Shown here in pieces: positions 60,456 to 64,000 of a DNA stretch of 64,000 bases. The translations under genes and the position numbers were made by a program. The stretch spans positions 1,116,001-1,180,000 of the forward strand of contig JAQJZZ010000015.1 in NCBI GenBank assembly GCA_030077755.1, read 5' to 3'. The notes below the pieces were generated by a model, which was not told the DNA's origin, searched no databases, and saw nothing but the letters and a program-made list of their open reading frames with translations. This DNA comes from Filosporella fistucella (lineage: Eukaryota; Ascomycota; Leotiomycetes; Helotiales). How positions within the stretch are numbered: the stretch's first letter is position 1; every line of letters starts with the position of its first letter.

Positions 60456-63400
60456 ATTATAAGGAATGGAATTGGGGATTCTCCTGTGTAACAATAATTT
60501 TCTCGTTGATTTGCGGAGCATTAACTACGTACATTGAGTTTATTATTGCGATTGAAAGACCGGGAGTAGAGCATAGATAAAATTATGAATGTTCAATTTT
60601 TGATTCGATTTCTACTCTTTAATGCTCTTTTTGGTCTTGTAAATATTACTTTTGGTGTACTATTAGGAGGGTACGTATATTCACATGCTAGGCCCAGCCG
60701 GAAACAAGGAAACCCCCACACAATCTTTCTCTGTTTTCTCTCCCTCTCTCCTCCCTCCGTAGAAAACCAAAACCCCTATCAAAGGCCACATGACTTACAA
60801 ACAACACATCCCAATGGAACATCGTGTGACCACCCTCAATTCTCACCGTCCAAACCGGAAGAACCACGGAGGTACTTGTACATAGAGTTCATACCCCTGT
60901 CTCTCACACAAAGCATGTGATAAACGCACCAAAGTGGATCTTACCGCAGAGCCGCACTTTACTCCGTCTTCCATTCTCCGTACCTAATCTTACTCCAAAA
61001 ATGACTTCATTCTCATTTTCTACCCAATAAAACCTCACTTATTCTATCTATCGATCAACAAGGTCCATCCTATACTCATCCGTAGGTGTAAGCAGGAAGG
61101 CAAAGGAACAGCATTTATCCTAGGAGATATTTGGGGCGGACTGAGTGTCAGAGATGTGGAACGTGTGATGTCACTGCTTTTCTTTATGACTCGGGTTGTT
61201 TCAGGGGTGGTCCTTGTGTGGAGTATGATGATGAGGTGAGATGAGGTGGTATATACTTTCTAGGCGGGAGTGGATGATATTAAGGAGGATAGAGGAGAGA
61301 CGAGATGGGGAGTTGAAAGTTTTTCGGGGCTGACGATAGGTTTTGAAGATAAATTGAAGAGAGATTGGGATGGGAAAGAGTTTGCAGACTTCTGCAAATA
61401 GATGGTAGTGGTTTGATGCGGATGTATTCCGAAGTTTGAGACGTAATCTAATATCACAGTTGTTGGTCAGACCGGACAGACTCGGGAGCGGTTATGACTA
61501 CTTTACTCAGTGGTTGGAAGTAATTATCAACTGCAGTCTCTGGTTCCGAGCGTTCACATCTACAGAAGCTTGCGATGAATCTTTTTCTTCATTTCCGCTC
61601 GAAACCTCAGCGAGGTCAATCTACATGCTGCAGGCTGTCAAATTCAAGTCGCCCCGGAAAGTCACCGGGTAATGGACAAATTCAACCTCTGAGTTAGACC
61701 AAGTAATGTTCATGGAATACAACAGTCGACCTTCGCTTTTAGATTCTCCTCGAAGGTTTAGTCTTAATGCCTGGGGCAGTTGGGTCAAATTATTCCTGGG
61801 TAGTCACTCACAGGATCGATGACTGTGTGATAGTACTCAACCTCTTAATTCTTTGAAACTTTGTGAGTGCGATATCTGAATTTGATTCTAGATTTGACAT
61901 CACCGTGGTCTTGATTACTGCTACAAGAAGCTGTCTGGTCCTAGTCGGATCTAGCTATCGAGCCTCTCAAGGGGCAAGGTAAGAATGTGGGAAATGCTCA
62001 ACTTCTTGCTCTGGGTAGGCGATTAGACAGTGCAATGGGAGTGAATACTTATTCACGTGTTAGCCTACTTGACTTTTAGCTTTCCCATCCTGATGTTGTC
62101 AGATTTAAGTCAGATTACGCTCTTAGATCTTTTAGCAAGTTCTAGCAATATCCTTCTTCGATTGCCAGATCGAAGCCAGACTACACTCTTGAATATTTCA
62201 GCACGCTCCAGTAATCTTCTTCTTCATCACACCAATCATTATGGCCTCTGAAGATGTCCTCTCGCAGCTATCTTTCAATCATTCGATTTTGTGATTGTGC
62301 CGTGCCGCCTTCTCTTGAAGCTATGGCGGGATGAAGATGCAGCGCACCAAGATTGAGTGTCAAAATGGGCATCAAGATCACGTCGAGCAAACTCGAGTTT
62401 CATCGCAAATGCACAGTCAAAAATTTCTCCCTCATTCAGCAATTCCATGAGATTTACATCAATTACCTGCCAGATTCCATGGCCATCATCATCAATCACC
62501 GCGGGTGTTATTGCGCTGAGCAGAATCAATACTGTTGTGGCGGGTGAAAATGTGTGCGGATGTCCATATAATTTATGATAAGCCCTCAAATGTTACCCAA
62601 AAACACACTGAGTCTCAATGGCCAAGGTGGTAGATTACTCGATGGGGGCGATTGAAGGCTACGGCTGTCCTCGGGTATAGGTTCTGAAGTGCCCCGAAAA
62701 TTGGGTAAGGGCCGGTTTCTCTACGGAGAGCCTAGGAATACTATGCTGCTAATTCCGCATCCCTTCAGCTATGACACAATATGTGTCTTCCCTTTTTTTC
62801 TAATTTTTTTTTTTTTTTTGATTCTATTAAATGATGCTTTGAGGGAGCAATGAGGTTTTGCGTGGAAGGTGAGATTTTTGGCTTTGTTTTGGTGGAGTCG
62901 GGAAGTGAGGCTATTCCGAGGTTTTTTTCACCGCTTTGGAGTGGAGGTTTTAGTGCCAACGCCAGTGATAGGACAGCCTGATAAGCACTCTTCAAACTCT
63001 CCGTTCATTTTGAGTGTTTCTCTTCATATCTCAACCTCTCCAGAGAGGAGACGCTTGGACGGAATATCGGAATATCAGTGGACAATACGAAATGTCTTTT
63101 GTAGAGGACGGATCTGAACTACAATGCGGAAATGTTTACAATCTTTTCTTTCCTGCCAACCTCTGTGTGATCATGAAACTGCAATAGTATCGGTATTTCC
63201 AGTTTTCTCTTGTTCCATCAAATTCTCTTCTTCCATCAAAGCTTCACATCCTCAACTCCATGTATGCTCCTGTTAAAACTTCGCCACAAGTCGTCCTCGC
63301 CAATTGCAAGTTCCCCCCTCCCATCTTTCCGACATATCACATCCGCATCATTGTATTGTAACAGCAAAACCATACCCCTCAAGTGCCAAGCAATATCAAG

Positions 63401-63803
63401 ATTGAATTCATTCAGCCTACTCGAAGTCACCGCCCAATGACGAATTGAATGCACATCACGTGCATAAAATCTTCATCCATCAACCAATCACATTTCGATC
63501 ATCACTATCAGGCTCCAGCATTTGAATCTCACAAAATGACGCAGCCAGAGATCAACAATTTGAGTGAAGCCTTAGCCTTTTGAATTCCTCATATACTTCC
63601 TCAGGGTATGCATGGATATCGACTCTGACAACGAACTTACATCGTGGCATCGACCGACCTCTTTTAGTGACGCTTATACCCAAATTTGTACGAATATCGG
63701 ATGGGTTATTTTCATCTCTCTCTATATTATCCGGAATCTCTTCTGGAAATACATTTTCAATCCAATACGTACCTGTTGCAGCCATCGAGACCAAGCTTAA
63801 AAA
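60456..63803. other. Intergenic, 3.3 kb
   Basis: No gene supported. A plus-strand frame at 60585 starts with a hydrophobic helix (MNVQFLIRFLLFNALFG) and meets GTACGT, but no following exon was found. A minus-strand 104-codon frame at 62275-62589 reads like protein yet has no known domain. A 66-bp direct repeat lies at 62096-62227. Homopolymer T run near 62804-62819. Confidence 0.45.
62096..62227 (+). repeat. Two-unit 66-bp tandem direct repeat
   Basis: Units start at 62096 (TTGTCAGATTTAAGTCAGAT...) and 62162 (TTGCCAGATCGAAGCCAGAC...), roughly three quarters identical over 66 bp. Many differences are C/T or G/A transitions with unit 1 the more AT-rich. Confidence 0.75.
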
Positions 63804-64000
63804 ATGGGATCCTCACAATCTCGAGGAGAACGGACTGAAAATTTCGAAGAAATACTCACCCCTCTCCCTAAAACCAAAGAGAGAAGGCTATCCATCAGCC
63901 AGAACACCACATTCACCAACCCAGTAGACCAACAAGATGTATCTCCCTTCTTCACCCTCCCCTTCGAGATCCGATCTCAGATCTTCTCTCTCCTCCTCAC
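63804..64000 (+). CDS. Start of an F-box-like/2EXR-DUF7730-type protein, cut by window end
   Basis: Partial frame open to the last base. It begins MGSSQSRGERTENFEEIL at 63804 and reaches FFTLPFEIRSQIFSLLL at the window end. The LPxEIRxxIxxLLL pattern is the opening helix of fungal F-box-like (2EXR/DUF7730) proteins, large families of unknown role. Only the first 65 residues are visible, so the call is by motif. Confidence 0.6.
   Translation, partial: MGSSQSRGERTENFEEILTPLPKTKERRLSISQNTTFTNPVDQQDVSPFFTLPFEIRSQIFSLLL

Noticed and set aside
62275..62589. 104-codon minus-strand frame
   Set aside because: Protein-like in places but no recognisable domain, no neighbour exon and overlapping frames on the other strand of similar length. 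Kept only as a note.

Overview
The window is nuclear DNA from a filamentous ascomycete. It carries fungus-specific families (KRE6/SKN1 glucan-synthesis protein, group III G-alpha, Srf1-like and AVL9 proteins, GH131) in intron-containing genes. The introns are short (about 45-100 nt) with GTNNGT donors, CTAAY/CTGAY branch points and AG acceptors. Protein style and gene content suggest a leotiomycete close to Botrytis/Sclerotinia; that placement is inference, since no marker was compared.

Layout. 0.1-6.1 kb, minus strand: a TOK1-type two-pore potassium channel and a KRE6/SKN1-type GH16 membrane protein. 8.5-11.1 kb, minus strand: a tandem pair of paralogous six-cysteine zinc-knuckle proteins (DUF3716-like). 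11.6-14.4 kb: a mitochondrial K+/H+ exchange-related protein and an Srf1-like membrane protein, head to head over a shared 0.5 kb promoter. 14.6-15.2 kb, minus strand: a cupin gene whose frame is hard to reconcile. 16.3-18.9 kb, plus strand: cullin-1. 22.8-24.1 kb, plus strand: a group III G-alpha with a very long upstream region. 25.7-28.8 kb, plus strand: glycogen phosphorylase. 29.8-32.5 kb, minus strand: AVL9. 34.3-35.8 kb, minus strand: a HOG1-type MAP kinase with a 4.5 kb gene-free upstream region. 40.3-41.6 kb, minus strand: a decayed membrane-protein gene. Then GH131 (minus), a HIT hydrolase (plus), a small membrane protein (plus) and an MFS transporter (minus) up to 48.2 kb. 49.8-50.0 kb: the broken tail of a sugar transporter. 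50.5-57.4 kb, minus strand: a single-exon gene for a 2,304-residue repeat protein. 59.4-60.5 kb, plus strand: a mitochondrial carnitine carrier. The last 200 bases hold the start of another gene.

The genes do not form one pathway. Several are housekeeping or stress-signalling genes (HOG1, G-alpha, cullin, glycogen phosphorylase, TOK1, mitochondrial carriers) interspersed with fast-evolving, lineage-restricted genes (DUF3716 pair, repeat protein, relics). I saw no CRISPR array, clear transposon, tRNA or rRNA gene. The least explained items are the giant three-class repeat protein, the DUF3716 pair with its shared C-terminal motif, and two gene relics with RIP-compatible decay.
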